Assembly (NCBI RefSeq): GCF_022014235.1 | Contig: NZ_JAKLTD010000002.1 | Location: forward strand, 380,548 to 444,547 | Direction of reading: 5' to 3' | DNA from: Methanothermobacter sp. K4 | Lineage (GTDB): Archaea; Methanobacteriota; Methanobacteria; Methanobacteriales; Methanothermobacteraceae | DNA: 64,000 bases | Shown here: positions 56,330 to 64,000 of the stretch, one piece after another | Layout: every line of letters begins with the position of its first letter | Numbering within the stretch: the stretch's first letter is position 1 | Position numbers and translations under genes: made by a program | The notes under the pieces: generated by a model | Told to the model about the DNA's origin: nothing | Databases searched by the model: none | Seen by the model: the letters and a program-made list of their open reading frames with translations, nothing else

Positions 56330-56337
56330 TATATAAA
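56330..56337 (-). promoter_or_regulatory. TATA box of the DASS transporter
   Basis: TTTATATA on the minus strand (within CCATTTATATATGG). The predicted transcription start near 56306 lies about 20 bases before the SD AGAGGAGGT at 56285. Confidence 0.65.
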
Positions 56338-56391
56338 TGGCTTGACTGGTAATACCAAGACCATTAATCTGCTGACTGCCAGTCAATCCAT
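56337..56391. promoter_or_regulatory. Inverted-repeat operator region upstream of the DASS gene
   Basis: ATGGCTTGACTGG (56337-56349) is matched by CCAGTCAATCCAT (56379-56391), 12 of 13 bases complementary with a 29-base gap. Within it lie two short palindromes, TGGTAATACCA (56347-56357) and TGACTGCCAGTCA (56373-56385). The group abuts the TATA box, a normal place for a repressor or activator. Confidence 0.6.
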
Positions 56392-56444
56392 ACAGAAGGT
56401 AATCAACAACACTTACATCAGAAAAGGTTGAGACTATTTACCAT

Positions 56445-57167
56445 TTAAATATTCATTAAAAACCATATGAAAGCCAGTATTACAGGCTGGTGGATAAAGT
56501 AAATGGCCAGTGAGTTTTTTCCCAGAAATTCAAGTGTATGGTTTCTCGCTGGGAACTCTCTTTTCCACCTTCTCCTGTATCCCGGGTAAAGGGTATCCCC
56601 TGTGAAGATACCAAGAAGTACAACACCGAGCCAGGGAAACAATGGAAAGTAGTCAAGAGTGCAAAATCCATGGGGCTTCAGTCCAAGCCAGACAAAAAAT
56701 GGGGTGTCCACCCTCAAGCCTGAAATCCACATACCCGCTGCCAGTACCAGGAGCGCCGCGATAACTGAGAGTGCCCTTCTTCCTGCAAATGGGTATGTGA
56801 TGATAACAGCAACCCCTATGAAATGCAGCACCCCAAATACTATGAATCCCTCATGGGGGTATATCCAGGTGACGGCAGTTATCAGGAGGCCGTAGAGGAA
56901 TATCCTGATACCCCTCTTAATGTAATGTCCATGGGACCCGGGGCCCCTTCTGGAGTGGCTGAGACTGAGTGATACTCCCACAAGGAATATGAAGAGAAAT
57001 GCGGCAAGTCTGCCGGTGAGCCAGAGTAGCGATGAGTTCATATCCAGTTCCATCGCCCCAAGGAAATTGAGGTCAAAGATCACATGGTATATAATCATCA
57101 TCACAACAGCGATGCCCCTCATGGCATCGACCTCATGGAACCTCTCGCTGGACGATGCTACCCCCAT
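56445..57167 (-). CDS. DUF1624/acyltransferase-like membrane protein
   Basis: A 240-residue membrane protein of the family related to heparan-alpha-glucosaminide N-acetyltransferase. It has about seven helices, the N-terminal RFHEVDAMRGIAVVMMIIYH (with the conserved Asp-x-x-Arg-Gly), RLAAFLFIFLVGVSLSLSHSRRG, and PLFPWLGVVLLGIFTGD. It probably transfers an acyl group to a surface sugar or lipid across the membrane; the substrate is unknown. The ATG at 57167 is used because GGAGGT lies five bases upstream; a longer frame to 57218 lacks an SD. It is followed by the DASS gene's control region. Confidence 0.82.
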   Translation of the reverse strand: MGVASSSERFHEVDAMRGIAVVMMIIYHVIFDLNFLGAMELDMNSSLLWLTGRLAAFLFIFLVGVSLSLSHSRRGPGSHGHYIKRGIRIFLYGLLITAVTWIYPHEGFIVFGVLHFIGVAVIITYPFAGRRALSVIAALLVLAAGMWISGLRVDTPFFVWLGLKPHGFCTLDYFPLFPWLGVVLLGIFTGDTLYPGYRRRWKREFPARNHTLEFLGKNSLAIYFIHQPVILAFIWFLMNI

Positions 57168-57265
57168 GAATAACCTCCATTTATAAATTGTGTGGAGCCA
57201 GGTAAAAGCAGTTCCCACTGCACTGATGATCTCAACAGGCAGTGCTCGAGATAAAAATAGAAAAT

Positions 57266-57273
57266 TTTATATA
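57266..57273 (+). promoter_or_regulatory. TATA box of the tRNA-Gly pair
   Basis: TTTATATA in AATTTTATATATGATG. The predicted start near 57297 is about ten bases before the first tRNA. Confidence 0.7.
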
Positions 57274-57306
57274 TGATGATTTCAAACCTTTTCTATGCCT
57301 ACGAAT

Positions 57307-57382
<76 letters not shown>

Positions 57383-57383
57383 A

Positions 57384-57457
57384 GCGGTTGTAGTCTAGTC
57401 TGGTTAGGACTCGGGCCTTCCAAGCCCGCGACCCGGGTTCAAATCCCGGCAACCGCA
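57384..57457 (+). tRNA. tRNA-Gly (anticodon TCC)
   Basis: Begins GCGGTTGTAGTCTAGTC. The anticodon arm is CGGGC-CTTCCAA-GCCCG (anticodon TCC), and the acceptor closes with CAACCGC and discriminator A. Only two bases separate it from the preceding tRNA-Gly, so both are cut from one precursor. Confidence 0.97.
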
Positions 57458-57465
57458 TAAAAACT

Positions 57466-57556
57466 GTTTCTGAGAGTAGTAACTGTTAATTCTATCGTAA
57501 ATAATAAAAGTGCTTCTATGCTGAACAGTTTCTGATGCCAGTAGGTCGTTAATTCT
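57466..57556. repeat. Two degenerate direct repeats between tRNA-Gly and HMG-CoA synthase
   Basis: 57466-57493 and 57528-57556 share GTTTCTGA at one end, AGTAG in the middle and GTTAATTCT at the other end. The rest of the 300-base spacer (57458-57761) holds a TATA-like CTATATATATTAG near 57665-57677 for the HMG-CoA synthase gene and nothing else I can name. Confidence 0.45.
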
Positions 57557-57761
57557 CAGTGCACATCCATGGTTTAGATGATTTTAACTGTTTACTCCGC
57601 TTGAAACTCCATAAATAAATGTCATCTGCACCCCTTCCAGAGAGAACTGGCCAGTCATATATCAGCTATATATATTAGAAACCCCGATAGTAGAGCAAAG
57701 GATAAGTACTTTAATTCTAGATAATAACAGGATCCAGACTAATATTAATGGTGTGATACTC

Positions 57762-58802
57762 ATGGCTGGAATCGTTGGATATGGAGTTTACGTTCCATCA
57801 TACAGAATAAAGGTTGAAGAAATAGCGAGAGTCTGGGGAGATGACCCCCAGGCCATATCAAGGGGACTGGTTGTTGAAGAGAAATCAGTTCCAGGTCCAG
57901 ATGAGGACACCGCAACAATCTCAGTGGAGGCTGCCAGAAACGCCCTCAAAAGAAGCCAGATAGACCCCTCAAGGATAGGGGCCGTCTATGTTGGTTCAGA
58001 ATCCCACCCCTATGCAGTCAAACCAACAGCAACAATCGTCGCAGAGGCCGTGGAGGCAACACCTGAAATGACAGCGGCTGACCTTGAATTCGCATGTAAA
58101 GCAGGTACTGCAGGTATACAGGCCTGTATGGGACTAGTTGACTCAGGAATTATCGAATACGGCCTTGCAGTTGGCGCAGATACAGCACAGGGGGCACCGG
58201 GGGACGCCCTTGAATACACAGCATCAGCAGGTGGAGCCGGCTACGTTATAGGGAAGGAAAACTGTCTTGCAGAGATAAGGGAAACCTACAGTTTCACCAC
58301 CGACACCCCCGACTTCTACAGGAGGGAGGGAATGCCCTACCCCAGACACGGTGGAAGATTCACAGGGGAACCCGCCTACTTCAAACACGTTCTTGGAGCT
58401 GCAACTGGCATGATGGAAAAGACTGGCCTCTCTGCAGCTGACTTTGACTACGCGGTTTTCCACCAGCCAAACGGGAAGTTCTACCTGAAGGCAGCGAAAA
58501 AGCTTGGATTTGAAAGCGAACAGGTGAAACCTGGGCTTTTAACACCGGTCATAGGTAACACATACTCCGGTGCAACACCAATAGGCCTTGCAGCAACACT
58601 TGACGTTGCAGAACCCGGGGCAAGAATACTTGCAGTCTCCTATGGTTCAGGGGCCGGAAGTGACGCATTCATAATAGAGGTCACCGATGAGATAGAGAGA
58701 AAGAGGGACCTCGCCCCAACCGTTTCTGAAATAATCAGCCACAAAAAATACGTTGACTATGCGCTCTATGCCAAGTTCAAGGGCAAACTCAGGATGGCTT
58801 AA
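57762..58802 (+). CDS. Hydroxymethylglutaryl-CoA synthase
   Basis: Condenses acetoacetyl-CoA and acetyl-CoA to HMG-CoA for the mevalonate route to archaeal lipids. The 346-residue archaeal form has the catalytic Glu80 ([10 protein letters not shown]), Cys112 ([11 protein letters not shown]) and His234 (VFHQPNGKF). I use the ATG at 57762 ([20 protein letters not shown], the normal archaeal start); GGTGTGAT lies just upstream, and a GTG nine bases earlier would include that SD in the gene. The thiolase gene follows after 12 bases, so the two consecutive enzymes are co-expressed and probably form a complex. Confidence 0.96.
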   Translation: MAGIVGYGVYVPSYRIKVEEIARVWGDDPQAISRGLVVEEKSVPGPDEDTATISVEAARNALKRSQIDPSRIGAVYVGSESHPYAVKPTATIVAEAVEATPEMTAADLEFACKAGTAGIQACMGLVDSGIIEYGLAVGADTAQGAPGDALEYTASAGGAGYVIGKENCLAEIRETYSFTTDTPDFYRREGMPYPRHGGRFTGEPAYFKHVLGAATGMMEKTGLSAADFDYAVFHQPNGKFYLKAAKKLGFESEQVKPGLLTPVIGNTYSGATPIGLAATLDVAEPGARILAVSYGSGAGSDAFIIEVTDEIERKRDLAPTVSEIISHKKYVDYALYAKFKGKLRMA

Positions 58803-59966
<1,164 letters not shown>

Positions 59967-60370
59967 CCGCCCATTCATCTCATTTTTTCTGTAGTATCAA
60001 AAGGTATCCAGTGACCAGCAGAGAAATAAAGAAACTGAGCCGGGCTAACTTAGTTTTTCAATTCTGCGATAACTCTTTATCAGATCATAGTTCATGAAAA
60101 ATTACATGATCCTGCAATGCCCTCTCTGCTCGATGGATTCAGTGACGCAGAGGACCAGTGCAAAAAGGTTGTGCATATAAAAAATGAGCCAGTAAATCAC
60201 ATTCAATTTTTTTGAGATTGTCTGAAAAAATGATGGGAGTCAGCAGACTTCCAACACAGGTTTACATTTACAAAACATATTCGAGGTTAGGAAACCTGAA
60301 AGTATCCCTTTATGAATTCACCGGCACCATGAAAAAGCCTTGTAAAAAAAAGGAGTAATTATGGGGGTGC
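59967..60370. other. 404-base region without a recognisable gene
   Basis: Between the thiolase stop and the thermosome stop. It starts with a T6 run (59983-59988), has a TATA-like GCATATAAAAAAT near 60173 followed by a T7 run near 60208, and a small stem AGGTT-AGGA-AACCT near 60287. No open frame, tRNA or clear snoRNA boxes. A small RNA is possible but not supported. Confidence 0.4.
60344..60351 (-). terminator. Oligo-T terminator of the thermosome gene
   Basis: Eight A bases on the plus strand (T8 on the gene's strand) about 20 bases after the thermosome stop. Confidence 0.45.
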
Positions 60371-61981
60371 CTACATTGGAGGCATTCCGCCCATATCACC
60401 CATATCCATGTCCTCATCGGATCCAGAGGATGATGCGGCTATGACGTCGTCTATGCGGAGTATCATCTCAGCTGCCTCTGCAGCGGACTGGATGGCCTGT
60501 TTCTTGACCCTGTGGGGCTCTATTACGCCAGCCTCTTTCATGTCAACGATTTCGCCATCGAAGACGTCAAGTCCCATGTATGGTGACTCCTCGTGGGCAG
60601 CCCTGAGGTCCACCAGGACGTCGATGCTGTCAAGTCCAGCGTTCTCTGCAAGGGTCTTTGGAACGATCTCAAGGGCATCTGCAAAGGCTGAGACTGCAAG
60701 CTGTTCCCTTCCACTTATTGAATCAGCGTAGTCCTTGAGCCTCTTTGCGACCTCTATTTCAGGTGCTCCTCCGCCTGCAACAACTTTACCGTCCTCGACT
60801 GTTGCTGCAACGACTCCTATTGCGTCTTCGATTGCCCTTTCAACTTCGCTTACAACGTGTTCTGTTGAACCCCTCACGAGTATTGTGACTGCCTTTGGCT
60901 CCTTGCATTCCTCAACGAAGATCATCTCTTCGCCTGAGATCTTCTTCTCTGAGACAATACCTGCTTCGCCGAGGTCGTCCTCACTGAGGTCCTCAATGTT
61001 TGTGACTATGTTTGCACCGGTTGCCTTGGAGAGTTTCTCCATGTCTGATTTTTTAACCCTTCTTACTGCAAGGACGCCTGCCTTGGCCAGGTAGTGCTGT
61101 GCAAGGTCATCGATACCCTTCTGACAGAAGAGCACGTTTGCGCCTGTCTCCACTATTGAGTTGACCATGTCACGGATCATCTGCTCTTCCTGTTCAATGA
61201 AGGCCTGCATCTGTGATGGGTCTGTTATCCTGATTTCTGCGTCGACTTCTGTCTCTTTGACTTCTATTGGGCAGTTCAGGAGTGCTATCTTGGCGTTTTC
61301 AACCTTCTTGGGCATTCCTGGGTGAACCCTTTCCTTGTCGATGATGACACCCTGGACGAGTGTTGAGTCGTCCACGGCTGCGCCTTCCTTCTTCTCTATC
61401 TTTATGTGGTCCTTCTCAACTTCCCCGTCTTCCTCAACCTGCTGGACCGCGTCAACTATGAGTTCAGCCAGTGGTTCCCTTGCTTTTTCTGTTCCCTTAC
61501 CGGTCATTGCGGTCATTGCGACCTTTATGAGTGTGTCCCTGTCGCTTGCGTCAATTGCAATGTCGTTGAGTATTTCCTGGGCCTTTTCAGCGGCCTGCCT
61601 GTAACCCATTGCGATTATTGTTGGGTGGATCTCCATTTCAAGGAGTGTTTCAGCTTTTTTGAGCAGTTCGCCTGCTATGATGACGGCTGTTGTTGTACCA
61701 TCACCGACTTCGTCTTCCTGGGTCTTTGCTACCTCAACAAGCATCTTTGCTGCGGGGTGCTCTATGTCCATTTCCTTGAGTATTGTGACACCGTCGTTTG
61801 TCACCACGATGTCCCCAAGGGAGTCAACCAGCATCTTGTCCATTCCCTTTGGCCCAAGGGTTGTCCTGACGGTTTCTGCCAGTATTTTACCTGCAAGGAT
61901 GTTCATTCTCTGTGCGTCCCTTCCAAGGTATCTGCTTGTGCCTTCAGGCAGTACAAGAATTGGCTGCTGTCCCTGTGCCAT
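60371..61981 (-). CDS. thsA: Thermosome subunit (group II chaperonin)
   Basis: An ATP-driven protein-folding subunit of the double-ring thermosome. The 536-residue chain has the ATP-site motifs [36 protein letters not shown] and the late [13 protein letters not shown], and ends in the flexible GDMGGMPPM tail typical of chaperonins. SD GAGGTGAT precedes the ATG, and a TATA box lies about 55 bases upstream. High expression and heat induction are expected from the family, but no specific operator is visible. It is divergent from the pseudomurein-binding protein gene. Confidence 0.97.
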   Translation of the reverse strand: MAQGQQPILVLPEGTSRYLGRDAQRMNILAGKILAETVRTTLGPKGMDKMLVDSLGDIVVTNDGVTILKEMDIEHPAAKMLVEVAKTQEDEVGDGTTTAVIIAGELLKKAETLLEMEIHPTIIAMGYRQAAEKAQEILNDIAIDASDRDTLIKVAMTAMTGKGTEKAREPLAELIVDAVQQVEEDGEVEKDHIKIEKKEGAAVDDSTLVQGVIIDKERVHPGMPKKVENAKIALLNCPIEVKETEVDAEIRITDPSQMQAFIEQEEQMIRDMVNSIVETGANVLFCQKGIDDLAQHYLAKAGVLAVRRVKKSDMEKLSKATGANIVTNIEDLSEDDLGEAGIVSEKKISGEEMIFVEECKEPKAVTILVRGSTEHVVSEVERAIEDAIGVVAATVEDGKVVAGGGAPEIEVAKRLKDYADSISGREQLAVSAFADALEIVPKTLAENAGLDSIDVLVDLRAAHEESPYMGLDVFDGEIVDMKEAGVIEPHRVKKQAIQSAAEAAEMILRIDDVIAASSSGSDEDMDMGDMGGMPPM

Positions 61982-62036
61982 TTAATCACCTCAATTTTTA
62001 TTATCATTAGTGCATTTATCAATGGGTTAGAGGTTC

Positions 62037-62044
62037 TATAAATA
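62037..62044 (-). promoter_or_regulatory. TATA box of the thermosome gene
   Basis: TATTTATA on the minus strand, preceded by an A-rich GCAAAA that could be the BRE. The predicted start is near 62013. Confidence 0.55.
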
Positions 62045-62099
62045 TTTTGCGGTTAATCTATTTATCCCTTGGAACACTTAAACACTAGTGGGTAAGACC

Positions 62100-63308
62100 A
62101 TGTTCAAGAGAGTATCCCCTGTCTGCCTTTCGGCATTCATAATTTTGATTCTATTAATTGAAGGCTCCTATGCCATTGAAGAAGTTGATGATCCCTTGAA
62201 TAGCTCTGATATCCTCGCGGCAAGTGTGAATGTCTCCAATTTTATGGAAAAAAACAGAAAACTTCCTGAAAATGTCAGTGTGGGTAACAGGACACTTGAC
62301 ACCTCCTCATATGCCTGCGCCCTCAGCAGGGTACTTACAGGTTCAAAGGTGGTCGAAAACCAGACCTTCAATGCGCCCCGGCTTGACATAAGGCGCATAT
62401 CAGTGAAACTAACAAAAAATCAGTACATGGAGATAGCATCAAAATTCTGTAACTTCACAGCCAGTAAACAGTGCTGTCCAGCAACCATATACTACAGTGG
62501 AGGCAGGATCGACTTCTACAATGCAGTGTATCTCCTATCAAAGATCGGGCGCTACAGGCAACTCCATGGTAAACTCCCGGCTTATGTGCAGATAAGCACC
62601 CCCCTGCCTTTAAATGCATACCACATCAACTCCAACACCATTGACACAAGGATAAAGAACCTGAAATCCCGGATCAGAAAAACAATTAATCTAATGAATA
62701 TTATTCATAAAAGGATGAGGTATGGTGGAAATAAAAAAACCATCAGGATGCTTCAGGGTAAACTGAAATCCCTTGAAAAAAGATACGGTTATCTGAACGG
62801 TCAGCTCAGATACTATGAGAGCCTCAGAAGCAGCCCATGGTACGTCCCATCATCGCTCCGACGTTACATCAGGTCCACAGCCTACTGCAACATCACTGAT
62901 CCCAATATAGTTTACCTTGCCCGGGAGCTCTCAGAAAACACCACCCACTCCACTGCACTGAATCTCTTTAGCTGGGTCCGGGACAATGTTGACTACTCCT
63001 TCTACTACAGGACCCGCTACGGTGCCTCAGGCACACTCAGACACAGAACAGGAAACTGTGTCGACCAGGCCCACCTCATGGTTGCCCTTGCAAGGACCAG
63101 CGGTATACCCGCCCGCTATGTCCGTGGATACTGCAGATTCATAAGCGGGAACTGGTACTCCCATGTGTGGGCCCAGGTATGGATAAGGGGTCGCGGATGG
63201 GTGACAGCAGACACCACCCATACCATGAACAACCTCGGACACATTTATAACTGGAATACCAGTGTATCAGAGGTTAGGGAAGTGCTTCTGGAATATGATC
63301 TGCACTGA
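62100..63308 (+). CDS. Pseudomurein-binding, transglutaminase-like secreted protein (putative wall endoisopeptidase)
   Basis: A secreted protein of about 400 residues. Numbering from an in-frame GTG four codons earlier, it has a signal sequence (about 5-29), two pseudomurein-binding repeat regions (about 41-85 and 142-171), a coiled linker (about 186-245), and a C-terminal transglutaminase-like domain with Cys324 (TGNCVDQAHLM), His359 (YSHVWAQVW) and Asp375 (TADTTH). The order of binding repeats then Cys-His-Asp domain is that of the phage enzymes PeiP and PeiW, which cut the epsilon-Ala-Lys bond of pseudomurein. A chromosomal copy would serve wall turnover or cell separation. The ATG at 62100 is preferred. 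Confidence 0.85.
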   Translation: MFKRVSPVCLSAFIILILLIEGSYAIEEVDDPLNSSDILAASVNVSNFMEKNRKLPENVSVGNRTLDTSSYACALSRVLTGSKVVENQTFNAPRLDIRRISVKLTKNQYMEIASKFCNFTASKQCCPATIYYSGGRIDFYNAVYLLSKIGRYRQLHGKLPAYVQISTPLPLNAYHINSNTIDTRIKNLKSRIRKTINLMNIIHKRMRYGGNKKTIRMLQGKLKSLEKRYGYLNGQLRYYESLRSSPWYVPSSLRRYIRSTAYCNITDPNIVYLARELSENTTHSTALNLFSWVRDNVDYSFYYRTRYGASGTLRHRTGNCVDQAHLMVALARTSGIPARYVRGYCRFISGNWYSHVWAQVWIRGRGWVTADTTHTMNNLGHIYNWNTSVSEVREVLLEYDLH

Positions 63309-63341
63309 ACTCTTATATCCCATCATGAGATATCATGACCC

Positions 63342-63914
63342 ATGAAAATAATTGACCTGACCCGCAGAATTGAGGATTCAATGCCAGTATTTCCAGGGGA
63401 TTCTCCTGTCAGAATAAGGACACTTGAAGATGAGAACTATGTGAACTCCGCAATGGAGGCTGGAATGCACACTGGAACCCACATAGATGCACCAGCACAC
63501 GTACATTGCGATGATGAAACTGTTGATAGAATAGGCCTTGAAAGACTGACAGGCCAGGGCTTCCTTATATCACCTGAAACAGATAAAATTCCTGATGGAG
63601 ATATTGCGGTTCTGAGGACAGGGTGGGACTCAAAGTGGGGTCTGGAGGAATACTTCAAAGATTACAGAGGCATTCCCCTGGGTCTTGCAGAGAAACTGGT
63701 TGACCATGGAGTGAAGGGGGTGTGCACAGACGGACCTAGCGTTGACATGCCTGGAGAAACAGCTATACACAGACTCCTCCTTGAAAGGGGTATATGGATA
63801 GTTGAAAACATAAAAAACACGGATCTGATTCCAGAAAGATTCAGGATATTCGTTGTTCCCCTGAATGTGATGGCAGAGGCCTCGCCCGTAAGGGTATTCG
63901 CCGTTACAGACTGA
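63342..63914 (+). CDS. Cyclase/KynB-family metal-dependent hydrolase
   Basis: A 190-residue member of the putative cyclase family (kynurenine formamidase fold). The metal site is HTGTHIDAPAHVH (about 44-56), and the family also shows PVFPGDSPV near the start and CTDGPSVD later. Relatives hydrolyse N-formylkynurenine or isatin. A methanogen does not degrade tryptophan this way, so the true substrate is open. It stands 33 bases after the pseudomurein-binding protein gene on the same strand, but a joint function is not suggested by the sequence. Confidence 0.87.
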   Translation: MKIIDLTRRIEDSMPVFPGDSPVRIRTLEDENYVNSAMEAGMHTGTHIDAPAHVHCDDETVDRIGLERLTGQGFLISPETDKIPDGDIAVLRTGWDSKWGLEEYFKDYRGIPLGLAEKLVDHGVKGVCTDGPSVDMPGETAIHRLLLERGIWIVENIKNTDLIPERFRIFVVPLNVMAEASPVRVFAVTD

Positions 63915-63954
63915 CCATCATTGAAGATCAAACATATTCCACGTTACAGACCCA

Positions 63955-64000
63955 TCATCTCTCTATTTTCTCCCAGAGCACCTTCCCATCGTCTCTCACT
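63955..64000 (-). CDS. Possible 3' end of a gene running out of the window
   Basis: On the minus strand the last bases can be read as VRDDGKVLWEKIER followed by TGA at 63955-63957. The composition is protein-like and the placement, 40 bases from the convergent cyclase gene, is sensible. Only about 15 codons are visible, so no function can be given. Confidence 0.35.
   Translation of the reverse strand, partial: VRDDGKVLWEKIER

Noticed and set aside
61406-62041. 211-codon plus-strand frame antisense to the thermosome
   Set aside because: Cys-rich shadow frame; it runs through the thermosome promoter and has no SD.

Overview
The window looks like a chromosomal segment of a thermophilic hydrogenotrophic methanogen of the genus Methanothermobacter (M. 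thermautotrophicus or a close relative). The evidence is the gene set: methenyl-H4MPT cyclohydrolase, methanogen-type thymidylate synthase, core methionine synthase (MesA), a Connectase-like DUF2121 protein, a pseudomurein-precursor gene cluster, a pseudomurein-binding transglutaminase-like protein, thermosome, membrane-anchored LonB, CopB, rubrerythrin/superoxide reductase and archaeal-type PheS/PheT. From memory, gene order follows the MTH_731 to MTH_796 stretch of strain DeltaH. That is recollection, not a search. Genes are densely packed, many start with TTG or GTG after a clear GGAGG/GGTGAT Shine-Dalgarno (SD) site, and promoters carry TTTATATA-type boxes. I see no insertion sequence, prophage or broken gene.

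Layout. Positions 1-7.7 kb (minus strand): a short tandem duplication, three small envelope or methanogen-specific genes, then the pseudomurein precursor cluster (Mur ligase, MraY-like transferase, ATP-grasp ligase). Behind these lie a NiFe-hydrogenase maturation protease, a SAM methyltransferase and NikR. NikR has a near-consensus operator just upstream of its start. 8-14 kb: CBS protein, winged-helix protein, and minus-strand hemB-citG-like-pheS and DNA glycosylase-ferredoxin groups. 14-25.5 kb (mostly plus): AIM24-family protein, aroC with a ThrE-like exporter, tRNA-Thr, metallo-hydrolase, Connectase, DUF255-CopB, rubrerythrin-superoxide reductase, VOC protein, lipoprotein. 25.5-36.5 kb: Na+/H+ antiporter with a possible two-state RNA leader, MFS transporter, prenyltransferase-like protein, DnaJ-Zn/S1/DHH nuclease, endonuclease III with an odd cluster ligand, small GTPase, aroA, valS.

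36.5-50 kb: membrane and secreted proteins, pheT, then a long minus-strand C1 cluster (DUF1890, DUF1894, mesA, thyA, mch, DUF362, yjbQ). This is followed by a GNAT protein, tRNA-Ala, DUF354, hypB, hypA and the divergent prs. 50-64 kb: lonB, a three-PAS sensor, cobQ, a DASS transporter with an unusual control region and no conventional start codon downstream of its promoter, DUF1624 protein, two tandem tRNA-Gly genes, HMG-CoA synthase-thiolase (archaeal lipid synthesis), thermosome, the pseudomurein-binding protein, a cyclase-family hydrolase, and possibly the 3' end of another gene.

Themes that tie the region together are nickel and hydrogenase assembly (NikR, HycI-type protease, HypA, HypB), wall building and turnover (Mur ligase, MraY-like and ATP-grasp proteins versus the transglutaminase-like protein), and one-carbon transfer (Mch, ThyA, MesA). 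The most unusual signals are the alternative hairpins in the antiporter leader, the His-for-Cys substitution in the endonuclease III cluster motif, the DASS control region, a CRISPR-sized repeat pair without cas genes, and the NikR box.
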